DNA of 64,000 nucleotides from Periconia sp. R9002 (lineage: Eukaryota > Ascomycota > Dothideomycetes > Pleosporales > Periconiaceae), in NCBI GenBank assembly GCA_023627715.1, contig JAMAHW010000011.1:186001-250000 (forward strand). Direction: 5' to 3'. Position numbers and translations under genes: made by a program. Below, piece by piece: positions 12,901 through 24,325 of the stretch; within the stretch, counting starts at the first letter, position 1; each line of letters starts with the position of its first letter. The notes under the pieces were generated by a model. That model searched no databases. It was not told the origin of the DNA and worked only from the letters and a program-made list of their open reading frames with translations.

Positions 12901-14136
12901 ATCTCCAACCGTGCAGAAGATTACTTGACCGGTAGAGTCCAGCAAACACACGAGTACGCCTGGCTGTAACCGCCCAGAATTACTCCACCACTCCCCTCGG
13001 CGAGCTGGAGTAAGTGTTTGTACCTCTCTAGGCTGATCAATTCCCACCGTGATGACAAGTCCCTCCAACCGGTCACACATGACACGCTGAAGTACCAGGT
13101 TCTGGTAACTATGGAATTGTGAAGTATTACCAGACACTTTGGATCTCAATGCTGGCTGCCTCTGTTTATTAACAATATTCCGGAGCGTATCACGCATGTC
13201 CCCTATGGCGTCCTCCCGGTATAGACGGAAATGTCGATCCAAAAGTCCATCGGGCCCAGAGAGATGGAAACGAGTAGGGTCAAGACCTGGCAGATATGAC
13301 TCATGTCCACTCATGATTTCCTGAAAAGTGGGAAAGGTTCGTATCTGACGGATATCGGCGAAATCGTTGTCATGTCTGTGGCCAAAAGTAGGAGTATCAC
13401 TCAATCCATCCTTGGAAGAGCCGAGCTTAGCTTTCAGCTTTGGGGAGAGCGATGGCACAGATAGCTTGTCAAGAATGGATTTCTTGGTGACCAATAGTGC
13501 ATTGCATTTGTGTAACCATTTCTGTATATTGACGGCCGTGGCGCCACTGTTCCCATCAAGCTTCGAATTCACCTTTTCTTCGAGGCATCGAACGAGGGAC
13601 TGGTACCCATCCACCAGAAACGCCGGATCAATCCACTTGAGAATGTGCAAAATGACGGCCAGTATGATCTCTAGGTCTTCCAACGGAAGTGTATCTCCAG
13701 CTTCTCCCGTTGCCGCGAAGAGACTCAATGCAGGCGAGCCATCGTTTCCGCAGATAGTCTTGTAGATAGCAGTGACATGAGGTTCAAGTATCGCAGATCT
13801 CAGTACCTCGGTGTTGCCTAAAACGTAGAGAAGCGACAACACTGCAGATTGCATAGCACCTTTGTGGTTATCCTGGGACGTGAGCATCTCAATGAGCTGC
13901 GCAATACGTCGCAAGCCGCCTTGAGAGGCAAGTTTGGATATGACAATCTGCCGTCTCTCAACGCCAGCGGCAGCGAGTTCATCAGCAGTTTTCAAGAATT
14001 GGACCATTTGGTCGTCTTTAAGCGGCTCGGAGGCGGGGTCTTTCGATATGAGGGCCTTCCATTCTCGCAGTTTCACGTCCAGCGGACTCTCCCTATGTGT
14101 GCCGCGGGATCTGCCCTTTTGTTTGCGGTGCGCCAT
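9933..14136 (-). CDS. NFX1-type zinc-finger SF1 helicase (ZNFX1/Hrr1-like)
   Basis: Exons in coding order are 14136-10799, 10749-10454, 10405-10082 and 10015-9933, giving 1,346 residues. The upstream extension of the frame begins at a TTG, so ATG 14136 (MAHRKQKGRSRG) is preferred. A helical N-terminal region precedes an SF1/UPF1-like helicase core with Walker A GPPGTGKS near residue 580, VVTYTNHALDQ, the Walker B-like VLVEEAGEI near 850, ILIGDHLQLKPSV, VDNFQGEEAKVVIVSLVRS and NVLLSRAKHGMYI. The C-terminus has cysteine-rich NFX1-type fingers (GHACNQLCH, CGHTIKNIRC, CGHTIKVPCYE). The family includes ZNFX1 and S. pombe Hrr1, linked to small-RNA pathways; that role here is inference. The last intron (10016-10081) is 66 nt and in frame, so retention would add 22 residues without a stop. 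Confidence 0.88.
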
Positions 14137-16190
14137 AATGCGGTCGTGGTGTTGTATCAAGAAAAGGGCTCGAAAATGAACGAGAGAAGGGGTTTGGGGT
14201 GTTCGTCCGTGTGGGTGGGTGGCGGATCAGTGAGGTTGGGTCGGACGCCAAGAAATTTGCAAAGTGAGAGGAGGAAGGTGCGCTCGGACGGAGCAAGGCA
14301 CGTACATACATATATTCTGAAGTGAGAGACTGTTATATAATAGACCTCCTTGTATTCTAATAGACACCCACGAAGAGGCACACTCAACAATTCTGAGAAT
14401 CCTGTGAACGCCAAAAATATATGCGTAGCACTCAAGTACTAGTATCGAGTTATTTGCTATCAAGCTCAATCTGATTGAACCAATCGATTGCGAAGAGGAA
14501 ACCACTTTCGATTTGCTATGTACCAAGATACTACATAGCGTAGCGTAGCGTAGCTTATTAAAACACTGGTCATGTCCTGTAACACCGCCTTAGTGCGATA
14601 TAGGGCTGAAACATAAGTACATGTACATGCATATGACCCTCAAAACCCTGAAGTTAAAGATAAGGCTGATACCCTTGAATGAGTGAGTAGAAAGAAAGGA
14701 AGAAAGGATTACGAGATACATAGGTACGTAAACATAATCCTGGAGTTGGAGTTGTGGTGTGGGTAAGTCCCTAGGGGAATGGTTTGGTATGGAGAGGGAT
14801 TGGTAGTTGAGTAAAGTAAGATGGGGAATTTAATTAAGTGGAAGGGGGATGCATGTTGTGGGTTTAGGATGGGAAGGTCTGGGTGTACATAGGAAAGTGT
14901 CGGTGGGTATGTACATGATGTGGCTACATGTATCAACGTTTCTCAGATCACCTACGTACTTACATACGTGTACGCTATGTACGTATATACTTCTTTACGG
15001 ATGCAACATCCAACCCAATCCGTCCATCCGTCCATCTATCTATTCACACGCCCATCTACACCCCTCTTCCAGTTAAAACCTTCCCCCCCCCACCTTCTGC
15101 TCAGACGACGACGATGACGACGACAACGATGACGAAGAGAATCACCCTTCCTCGTGTAATTCCATCCAAGTCTGTACATAGTGTACGTCCCTTCCGTGAA
15201 GCGATGATGGGAAGAAGAAGGGAGGGAGGGAGGACGGTTTGATGTGATTAGGAGGAATGGAGGGGGGGTTGGGGTTTGTGATTTGGGAGAGAGGGAGTTT
15301 GAAAACTAAACTATATAGTGCGGGTGATTGATTTTCGGGTAAACGTTTCGTGGGTGTGAATTCCTTAGATAGGTACATAATGTAGGTGAGTACTTACTTA
15401 AGGTCTAAGTTCCCAGACCTCGTCTAAGTACGTATAAGTAGGTATGTAGGTATGTAAATACGTACGAGCTACGAGCAAAAATATCCCTTCCGTTTTCTCT
15501 TATCATCCCGCTCTACAAAAGCCATCAAACACGCCTCAATTCGGTAAGAAAAACACGAGCTTACTTCACTCTCACAACCAAAAAAAAAAAAATCGTTGAG
15601 AAACGCCACCAAAAACCCAACACCAAAAATTCGCCGCGCGACGCGCAAGACTTCTTATCACAATTCCATTTTTCGTTTCGCTCGAGACGATAAAAAACAA
15701 TACGATACAAAAGAAGGAACGACGCTACCTAACCCAATAAGAAAGTACCCGATAACCCCCGATTTCCCCCGAATATCCCGATCATCCCGATTGATGTCCT
15801 TGAGGTTGATGCCAGCCAGAGCCATGATAGAAAAAAACGCCCGATGGAAAAACCGATGATAAGCAACAAAAAAAAGAATTGGGGGAATTTGTGTGTCCGA
15901 TGATGTGAAAAAGGACGAGACTGGACTGATAGACAAGACAACTTTGGAAAAAAATCCTCCTAGGGAAAAATGAAGATGGGAATGCGAAGAAGGATGAAAA
16001 GAACGCCTCTCACACGTATTCACCGTATACCGTTTGCGAATGTAGTACGAATGCCTCAGTACGTGACCCCGTTCAACCTCCCCCGTGGACCGTCGGAGAA
16101 AAAAATACGCCCGTGCCCGTTGGCCGAATTCGTGTTCGTGGGGGTGAATGGAGATGATGTAAGGAAGACGACCGACCGACCGATCGGGGC
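14137..16190. other. 2-kb intergenic region with simple-sequence tracts
   Basis: Contains four TAGCG units near 14535-14554, polypyrimidine and TACGTA-rich tracts (14930-15480) and A-rich runs. A minus-strand frame at 15658-16023 includes a hydrophobic stretch (GKSGVIGYFLIGLGSVVPSFV) but is not otherwise convincing. I see no firm gene. Confidence 0.4.
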
Positions 16191-17306
16191 TTATTTGGAG
16201 AGGAAGTTGAGGTAATCAGCGACAATGAGAGTTACCATTCTGCACCCGAGAGTCAGTTTTTCTCTTCGAATGAATCAAGCAGAACAACTAGAGGGTAGAA
16301 CTTACGCATGCGGTGCAATCCGCACATAATAGGTAGCAAAGCCACGGTAAAACCTCAATATGCCTTCCTCCTTGGCAACCTGCTTGAAGCAATCCAACAT
16401 GCCGTTGTACTGCAATGAGCCATTCGGCCCCCTCGTCTGCTTCTGCAACCTTGTCTTGACGAAATCAAACGGCAAGCTGAAGAAGCTGGCGAAAAAGCCG
16501 GCGGCGGCGGATGCGGCGAGGGTTTGCGAGCGAGGCGAAAGTTGCGAGTTTTTGAGCCGGTCTTTTGCTTCGGAAAAGAAGGCGAGCTGGCCAAAGTTGA
16601 GCGCCATGGCGCGCACGACGGTTGGGTTACAACCGGCCCACAGCCGTGAGACGCCCTCATTTTTGGCGATCCGGGTCAGGGCGTCGATAACGGAGGTGTA
16701 GTTTGCACGTTGGGCGGCGGGTTTAAGGCCGTCGGATTGCATGCGGATCAGGGCGAGATCGGCGGGATTTCCGACCATGGCTGCCAGAGCGCCTGCGGTA
16801 ATACCAGCACTTGCGCGCTCTTTGAAGCCAACCTTTGAACCCTCCCGCTCGGCGCGTTTGGAGAGGGCATTCATGAATGTGTCGAAGAATCCTATTCGTG
16901 CGGTCGTGTAGACGGCTTGCCGTAGCAGTCCAGCGCTCAGTCCTGTGTACAAGTCCATGACTTTTCCGCTCGCTACAATGTCCCGCAACACAGTCACCGG
17001 GGTAGGTTTTGGGCCTTTCTTGACGCCCTCGCCGGCGAGTTGGAGGCGGACCTTGATCATGTCGACGGGTTGGATCACGGCGGTCGCCGTCATGCCTGCC
17101 AGGCCGCCATTGATGAAGGGAAGAGCAGTCCTCATGAAGGGACTGTTGAGCAAGTTTGCAGTGGTCTGCTTTGGGTTCTCGGCGGCTGACTTCATGGCGG
17201 TGGAGGCGTCTGTGAGAACGGATTCAGAGGTTTGCTTTGCAGATTCGAAAGCCCGGCTGGCGGGCATATTTATGGGCGGTGATGATGGAGCAGTTGCTGT
17301 GGACAT
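16191..17306 (-). CDS. mitochondrial carrier, 2-oxoglutarate/malate type
   Basis: Exons 17306-16306 and 16239-16191 are joined over a 66-nt intron and encode 349 residues ending MVTLIVADYLNFLSK. Three mitochondrial-carrier repeats carry the signatures QPVDMIKVRLQ, NPADLALIRMQ and LPFDFVKTRLQ. The segments FINGGLAGMTATAVIQP, LYTGLSAGLLRQAVYTTARIG and YYVRIAPHA are typical of the oxoglutarate carrier subgroup (SLC25A11-like). It would sit in the inner mitochondrial membrane and exchange dicarboxylates such as 2-oxoglutarate and malate. The N-terminal 55 residues are an alanine/serine-rich extension found in fungal members. The exact substrate is inferred from similarity. Confidence 0.9.
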
Positions 17307-19716
17307 GGCGGGTTAGGAGCTGTTTCCTGTTTGGAATTAAAGTGGAAGGAGATGTGAAGAGCAGTCAATTAGCAAGAAAGCGCAACACGACAAGCAACAA
17401 AAGACAACAAGGGAAGCCAAGTATGTACAAATAAAAACGGGGAATGGATTGGGTATTTGAATAGTATCAAACGGTGAAGCGATGCCGAGGACGAGGGACC
17501 GTGGCGGATGATATAACGTGAGTGGGGGTAATAGCAGTCCAAGAAGCGACCTGTTTCAACGCAAATCCAACTCTTCTCCCATGATGATGCCGAGCAGCAT
17601 GGTGCGGTACCAAAAAGTGGTGCCGCGCGCAAGCATCTGAACCAAAGCATTCTGTGGCCCAATGCGTCCAACCGCGGCCGAAACAGATGGTGAGTGGGCT
17701 ACATGGTCGCTTCTTTCTGACGGCCAGCGGTCGGGCACGACAATGACGTGTTCCGAATCAACCCGGGTCCTTCTCTCGTGTGTTCCCGCTTAGAAGCTGA
17801 AGGGAAAGGAAAAGGCCGTGGATGGCCGAAGAATAAAGCGCCGAATAAGAGAAAGCAGCCACAGAAGGTGGAAATGGAGGAATGTAGGTAGTTGAACGCA
17901 CCTCTCAGCTTGGGGCGCGGACAAGCAGTTGGGATAAGGCTAAACCGAGAGCGGCAATGGACCCGCACACTCTCTCAACCGGGACTGGACTGGATCAGGC
18001 GAACCACGCAAAGACGAAGAGCGAGATGTCTCAAAGAACGGGAACGACGCGATAAACCTTCCCAAAGATCAATGCAGTAGAGAAGAGAGAAAGAGAGTGG
18101 TGGAGAGTTGATGATTGTTGTCCCCCTCATCTCTGCTAAAGTATCCCCGGATTGGCTTGACCCCGCACCACAAAGAGAACCAGTTGGAGAAACGGCCACT
18201 TAGCTGTGACGCAAATTGCTAACAAACCACACCACCTCCAGCATCACTACCCATCCAATGAACACTGTTGCCGTACGGCATCGCATTCCCGAGTCGGGCC
18301 ACCGGAGCTGTCATGGCAATTCATGGCGACAGCTCATGTACTGTACCTTACCGTTGTATTTCGTGAACCATGGAACATCAAAGCTGTCGCGTGCGGGCTT
18401 ACTTGTACCGTATACGCTCGTAAAGCTCACCAAAGTTTATGCATCGTCCTGTCCCATTGATATAGTGAATCCGATACATTGCTTTGTACATACATGTGTG
18501 GCATCCAAAAACACATCCCTCACTTCCACACTCAAGCTCTCCATGCACTGCATATATCTCCTATTTCCTCTTCGGGACGCTTTGCGGATCCGCAGCATGA
18601 CGTACTACAGTGTAGTGCAGTACACTACTTAGCACGTGGGCCAGGTATGTAGGACCCTGCCCAGGTGGATGCGATGCTTCAAGGACCCTTTGTGTGGGTC
18701 CATCGTGCGTGGTCGGGTACATGGAAACATGCCCAGCTGTCTCCAGATGTCTGTCCTGTTACGTTCCTTCCCGAGGCACACACGCATGTATCGTTGCGGA
18801 TATGGAGTTGGGCTTCAAATGTTCCGCTGCCGCGACTATCACATGATTGCATGTGCAACCATTCATCCAGACTGTTGCGGAAAGAAGGAAAACAAATTGT
18901 AAGACACAAAAAGAAATCTCTCAAACCTTCCTGAGGTCGCATTTCGAAGTCCAAACACGCAAGATGTTCTAGAACCTCAAGACGAAAAAAACAAACCACC
19001 ATTAAACTTCCAACACCAACTCAATCCATCCGTCCCTCTTGTGTGCATCTGCAATGAAAAAAAAAATTTGAAGTAAACATAATTATTCGGCTATGGTGTG
19101 CACAAACATACTGTACATAACCTAGGTACCAATTTGCGCGAGTTCGCACCAGCCAGCGACCCGAGCATAGCCAACCACGCGCACTCTTTTGTTGAACGCC
19201 CAACAACAATCAACGTACGCATTTCGCACCTGCGCCCGCGCACCGCTCTCACATGTCGGAAACGGGTGCTTTTCCGCATCATGTACTGCCTCTCCATGTC
19301 GAGTGTAGAGTAGATCAAAGTGCACATAGAGGTTGGGTAGAGTAGGGGTATCCGCGGCCGGGAGGGGTAGTGTACTGTAGAGAAGAGCAGATCGTTGTGA
19401 TAGCGTGCCAACGTTACATGTGCAGCACCCTTCCAAATAACAACAGCGAATATTTCACGCCTCATAGTACATATGTATGTGTACCCAACGGCTGCAGTGT
19501 TGATATGTTTTGGCATCCTGTCTTGGGTAACTGACCTCGGCTTTGGTTTTTCTTTCTGGTGCGAGCAGAGGCGGTGCCTTTGCAAACAAGGTAGCTTTTC
19601 GTTTCATTGCACAAAAAGACGGATATAGCATTTCGTACCCATAACTCTCGTATCATTGATTACGCTGACGATTCCCCTGTGGTCTTGTTCTTCATTTCTC
19701 AAGCCAACTCCTCACC
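17307..19716. other. 2.4-kb intergenic region
   Basis: No open frame here has a protein-like composition, and I found no tRNA-like or other RNA structure. The first few hundred bases are probably the carrier promoter and 5' UTR. Confidence 0.4.
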
Positions 19717-21105
19717 CTAGTCTTCGTCCTCCCCATCACTCGGCGACCCCAAATCTTCCACGTTCGAACTCATGGGCGGTGCTGGTCGTGACGATGGCTC
19801 CGTCTTAACTGTGGCTGCTTGAGGTCTCCGTCGTTTTTGCGGGCTTTGAATCTTCGAGAGCTCGACCTCACTATCATTGCCGTCATTGTCTTCGTCTTCA
19901 TCGTCGCCGGATCCTTCGGAGGGTTGACGTTCCGCACGCTGCATGCGGGCGATTTTGCGGTTGAGGATGGCGTCATAGTAGAGGTCGTCTGCTGTCAGCA
20001 TCTATTTTTTTTGCGTTAGCGGTGTTATGATTGTGAATGAGGATGTGTTTACCTGGCTACATCCCGTAACAGGACACTCGACAGCCCTGTTTCCTCCCCC
20101 TACTCTCGTGGCACTATGTCTGATCATCTCCAAAATGGCCGTCTTTTCATACGTATGTGGACACTTGCTGCTCGTGAACGGCTCTTTGAATTTCTGGAAA
20201 GTGAGGGGACATCGCGTGCTGATGTTTGTGCGATCGACTACGATATCGTCCTCGCCGTCATCGTCACCAAGCTGTGTGACACCCGGGGCTGGCGATCCAG
20301 TTTCTGTGAACCAGGTTTCGGGGCGAGGCTCTGGGCGCTGGTCTCCGTACTTCGCATCATGCAGCAGCCGTTTGAAATTAACGTATGCGTTGTTGTTCGC
20401 GTAGCGGCCACCCAAGGACATGCTTGTATATTCGTCTTTCTTGCGGGTAAGATGAGCTTGGAACATTTCGCTAATGCCAGTGAGAACCGGTCTTGAGCCA
20501 TCGAGGGGTGTTGGACCGGGCGTAGGACCCTCAGATATTGCCTCCGAGCCCTGAGTGTCTCGTTGATTTTGTGACTGCGATAATGACCCCCGCTGGCTCA
20601 TCTGTGTCTGGTATTCCTGCGCCACCCGGCCTGGGGCGTTCTGATTCAGCCATTTGAGCGTAGACTCCATCCGTTCCGCAGCAACGGCTGTATCAATCAT
20701 TCCGCGCATCGCTTCCTCCAGCTGCTCCGTCATGTCTTCAACCTTGCCCCGAAACCTCATAGACCATGCTTCCTCATTTGCTCGGTTTTCGGTATCGACC
20801 CCTTCGTCCCATCGTTTCTGCCGCTTAGCCATGTTTTCTTCGTGCTCGTGTAACTTGTCGTTGATTGAGCACGCTGCATCGGTGATCCGTTTTTCGGCTT
20901 TCTGGGCTTGCTCTTTGATTAGATGTATAGAACGGTTGTTCAATGCTGCAATCTGGACGTCGGCGTCGACCGTCAATGGGTGGGTAGGCTTTCGGTAGGC
21001 GGGGAGTTGGTCTACGACTGCTGTGGCGCTGCTGGCCGGAGTTTGAGTCATGGAAGGTCGAACGAGACTCGTCCGATGGGCCGGCGTGCGAGTTCGAGTT
21101 GCCAT
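19717..21105 (-). CDS. NSE2: E3 SUMO-protein ligase NSE2 (SMC5-SMC6 complex)
   Basis: Two exons, 21105-20053 and 20001-19717, are separated by a 51-nt intron and give 445 residues. The start is ATG 21105 (MATRTRTPAHRTSLV). The middle is coiled-coil-like, and an SP-RING/MIZ zinc finger spans about residues 298-348: STRCPLTFQ, the SKCPHTYEK histidine, and VECPVTGCSQ at the splice junction. This order and spacing are those of Mms21/Nse2, which docks on Smc5 through its N-terminal helices and sumoylates DNA-repair substrates. The C-terminal exon encodes an acidic, lysine-containing tail (VKTEPSSRP), longer than in yeast. Confidence 0.85.
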
Positions 21106-21521
21106 TGCGTGTAAGTTTTGAGGAAATTGGAGAATTCTGATGGTGTAAGTAGAGACGCGGTGTGACTTGAAGAGATGCAGATTGAAGATTCGTACCAAAA
21201 TCGGATGCCTAGGTTTTAGTAGATAACAGCGGAACCCACACGACGGAATATGCGTAGATTAGTGCTCTGAAAAGTACTTAATCAATCTCAAAATCTCGAG
21301 TGGGTTGAAATAGCAAGTGACAAGCGACATCATTCATGATTGTCATGCGGAGGTATCTCCGCTCCACAAGACGCGTCAAGAAGGCGGTCCGTGCGCCTGT
21401 CGCGAAAATCATGTGACCCCTCTTTTCACTCACAGATGCTACTCGATCACGGATGTACACCATATTGCAAAACGAAAAAAAACCCTTTACTACATCCATC
21501 AACAGATGCAGTTAAATATGT
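21106..21521. other. intergenic upstream of NSE2
   Basis: Short spacer between two minus-strand genes. No specific element is seen. Confidence 0.45.
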
Positions 21522-22508
21522 TCAGTCTGACCCTCTCTGAATCGCCCTCATCATCCTCTCCCTCATCATCCTCTCCCTCTCCAATGCCTCCCTAAGCCAA
21601 CCATTCCTTGCCCTCTCCTCCGCTTGCACGTTTTCCTTCATCCTCTCAACCCATTTCTCAAGAGTCTCCCTCCGCCCATCCCACTCCCAACCACAAAAAT
21701 CTTTATACAAGTTCCTCTTATAATTTATTGACTCCCCACATGCGCTGAAGTAGAACGCGTAAGTAACCGAAATTTCCGGATTATTCGTCCCAAAGACTTC
21801 GTTCTCCACCCATCGACTTAAGGATAGCATGTGTGCAAACCAGTCCTCTGAGTCGTCTGTGTGAGGGGAGGGGAGGGAACAGAGGCATATCTCGCTGCGA
21901 CATGCTAATTTCAAGTGACGGAGGGAAGGAAATCGGGCCCGAGACCATAAGGGGACCTTTTCGTATCGTGCTTTCTTCCAGGGAAAAGTCCAGTCCGGTG
22001 GGGCTGAGGGTGAGCCAATGTTAAGATCAAATACTATTTCCACAGACGTTATAAATGTCTTGATGCGGTGGCTGGACCATGAGATGAATACTTTGGGGCA
22101 GCGGAAGGAAAATGTGTTGAGTCTGAAAAGGACTTCCCGCGCTTCTCTATGAACTTGTTTGGATGCAAGGAGAAGGTTTAGGCCTGATGATAGTGTTTGG
22201 TCGGACGAGTTCTTGTCTGTGACGCAGAACCTTGAGTACCGGGTGGTCTCTGAGTACCAGGAGGTGTAAGAGCGTGTAGGGCTGAAGTAAGCGCTTGATG
22301 TGTCGCCTAGGAAGCGGCGCGAGGTGTGATAAGTTGCGCTGCCGAGGACGTAGGAGTAAATCTGCGAGCGGAGCTCGAGGGGAAGACGGAGGAGTGATAA
22401 GGGCTGCTGCTTTTCATGCATATTTGGTTGTTGTGGGTTTTCGGGGGTATTACAGGACATCGAGAAGTCGTCGATTGCGAAAGGGGGTTTGTTAAGCGTA
22501 CCTGACAT
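21522..22508 (-). CDS. DUF7730/2EXR-type fungal protein
   Basis: A single-exon gene of 328 residues. After a low-complexity start the sequence LSLLRLPLELRSQIYSYVLG is the F-box-like N-terminal motif of the large fungal DUF7730/2EXR families. It is followed by LLLASKQVHREAREVLFRLNTFSF, the second family landmark. The C-terminus is charged and helical (WLREALERERMMRERMMRA). Members are abundant in moulds; their molecular role is unknown. Confidence 0.72.
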   Translation of the reverse strand: MSGTLNKPPFAIDDFSMSCNTPENPQQPNMHEKQQPLSLLRLPLELRSQIYSYVLGSATYHTSRRFLGDTSSAYFSPTRSYTSWYSETTRYSRFCVTDKNSSDQTLSSGLNLLLASKQVHREAREVLFRLNTFSFRCPKVFISWSSHRIKTFITSVEIVFDLNIGSPSAPPDWTFPWKKARYEKVPLWSRARFPSLRHLKLACRSEICLCSLPSPHTDDSEDWFAHMLSLSRWVENEVFGTNNPEISVTYAFYFSACGESINYKRNLYKDFCGWEWDGRRETLEKWVERMKENVQAEERARNGWLREALERERMMRERMMRAIQRGSD

Positions 22509-23652
22509 TTTGAGGTGTCAGTTGCTAGGAAGATGACTCGATGGGTTGAAGTTTTTCAATTCAAACGTTCCAACCTTGGTTGTTACGTGATCGTCACGTG
22601 ACAACTTCTAACACCTTCCTTTCTTAATTTTCTTCAGTCTCAGCTAGCTTGGATTTTATTTTAGCAACCCAAAGGTAAGAATCAACGAAGCTCACGATTG
22701 ATATGTATCATGGGGAAATTTGAGGAATAAACATCTGATTATATCAAATATATGTAGTTGTATTGATTCAAGTGAAAGAAAAGATAAAGTGAGTGGATAA
22801 CACTAAGCAAAGTGAGACAACTGTAGATCTATTTACTTAAAAAAGTAAAATATAAGACTACTAATAGCAAATTGTCTAGCTCTTTGGGGCTACTAGTGAA
22901 GGAGCACTGTTCTACTAGTGTTCTTCAGGCTGAGGAGACGGGGGGATTTGAAGGAAGGAAATAGCCGATGTCTAGGGGAGAACATAATCAAGTCATCCAA
23001 CAGAAATGTGCCCATCCATCTACGGTATAGGTAACTAGTTACTATATTGAACATGTTCAGGAATATACCATGCATTTTCTAGCATGGAGAAACAATAAGG
23101 CAGGATAAATCTGCAGATAAATTCGGACCACGGAGTATCTCATTCAACTTCCTGTAACTACAACAGACGCAAAGGGCGAAGGTTGCATTGCAGGCCCAGA
23201 TTGAAACCCGAACGACCTACTAAAGATTTATTCTACAGGACCACAGCATGACTAAATCATTACTACTAGCACGATGCCAAACAACGTGTGGTACGCTACA
23301 TAAACTTGATTGAAATAGAAGCTCACATGATATAATGTGAAATCGGCGGATATATAGTTATATACATGGGGTAATACGTCGGGTAGTGACAGCATTTGAC
23401 GTTGAGAGAAATAGAAAGCTGTACAAATTACATATAGATGCGCTTGTCGATTTTTGGCTGCTGGGTTGGATTGCGTATATTGTCTAGTACACTATCTCTC
23501 CACATTCTCACCACCTGGCGTACCTCCTCTTGCACAAGAGGAAGCGCAAAAAGCGCCGGTAGCTTTGCAATATATCCCACTATAATGATATGTCCGGCAA
23601 ACTGCACCTAGGAGCCGCCGAGAGAATCCCAAGCCAATTGGCGAAAACCCTT
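22509..23652. other. AT-rich intergenic region
   Basis: Notably AT-rich from about 22660 to 22900 and again near 23300-23450. No gene, tandem repeat or clear transposon terminus was recognised. Confidence 0.45.
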
Positions 23653-24325
23653 CTACGAGGCCTTCGGACCCTTGAGGCTACGCTTAGGGCCTGGAATTTC
23701 CGATGCCCTGTCTCGTTTTCGGAGGTCTCCAGTCTTGTTCCATAGCAATTGGAGCTCTACGTGTCCGGGAGTGATGCCGATCTGTTGGGAACCCCATCTG
23801 TAGACCCACAGACTCGTTTTTTCTCCCTTGGCTGGGATCCTCTTTGCGTCGTAGAAGCAGTCGATATCGCCGGAACATATGAATGGGTAGGTGAATCCGG
23901 GCTTTCGGCACGTTAACAACGCATCAAAACTTAGTGTGCAAAACTATATCGAAACTTACAATAGTGTAGAGTTGATCAGTAGCCTGACTTTGGTAGCCAG
24001 CAAAGCAGTGGAATGCATGATCGCTAGCGCCGTATTTGCTGTCTGTATTCGCCGGCTGGGTGGAGTCGTCAAACGTGCAGTTCCCTGTTGTGCTGGACAG
24101 GGTGTAAGGGAGGTCCTTACGGACAGAGAATACACCACAGTCCGAGTCGTTGATTGGGTTCAGGAAAGACCCATCGGCGGCGATGCAACCAACTTTGTCG
24201 GCTGGTGTTGCGCTCTGCTCATTCTTCGCGCTCAAAACACTAATGGTACCAACACCACTGTAGTCTTGAGCGCGCACGACGAGTGCTGAAGCAGCAATAG
24301 CCACACAAGTAACAAGCTTGAACAT
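23653..24325 (-). CDS. small secreted six-cysteine protein, function unknown
   Basis: Exons 24325-23960 and 23901-23653 are joined across a 58-nt intron (GTAAGT, TTAAC, AAAG) and encode 204 residues. The first 20 (MFKLVTCVAIAASALVVRA) form a clear signal peptide with cleavage before QDYSG. Six cysteines follow (VGCIA, SDCGV, GNCTF, FHCFA, FICSG, DIDCF), enough for three disulfides. The C-terminal 25 residues are basic and less ordered. Size, secretion and cysteine content make it an effector-like candidate, but no family is recognised and the lifestyle of the organism is unknown. Confidence 0.68.

Noticed and set aside
14535..14554. TAGCG tandem units
   Set aside because: Only four short units; an ordinary microsatellite.
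15658..16023. Minus-strand 121-codon frame with a hydrophobic segment between the carrier and helicase genes
   Set aside because: Composition follows local A/T-rich tracts; the first half is low-complexity and no family or splice context supports it.
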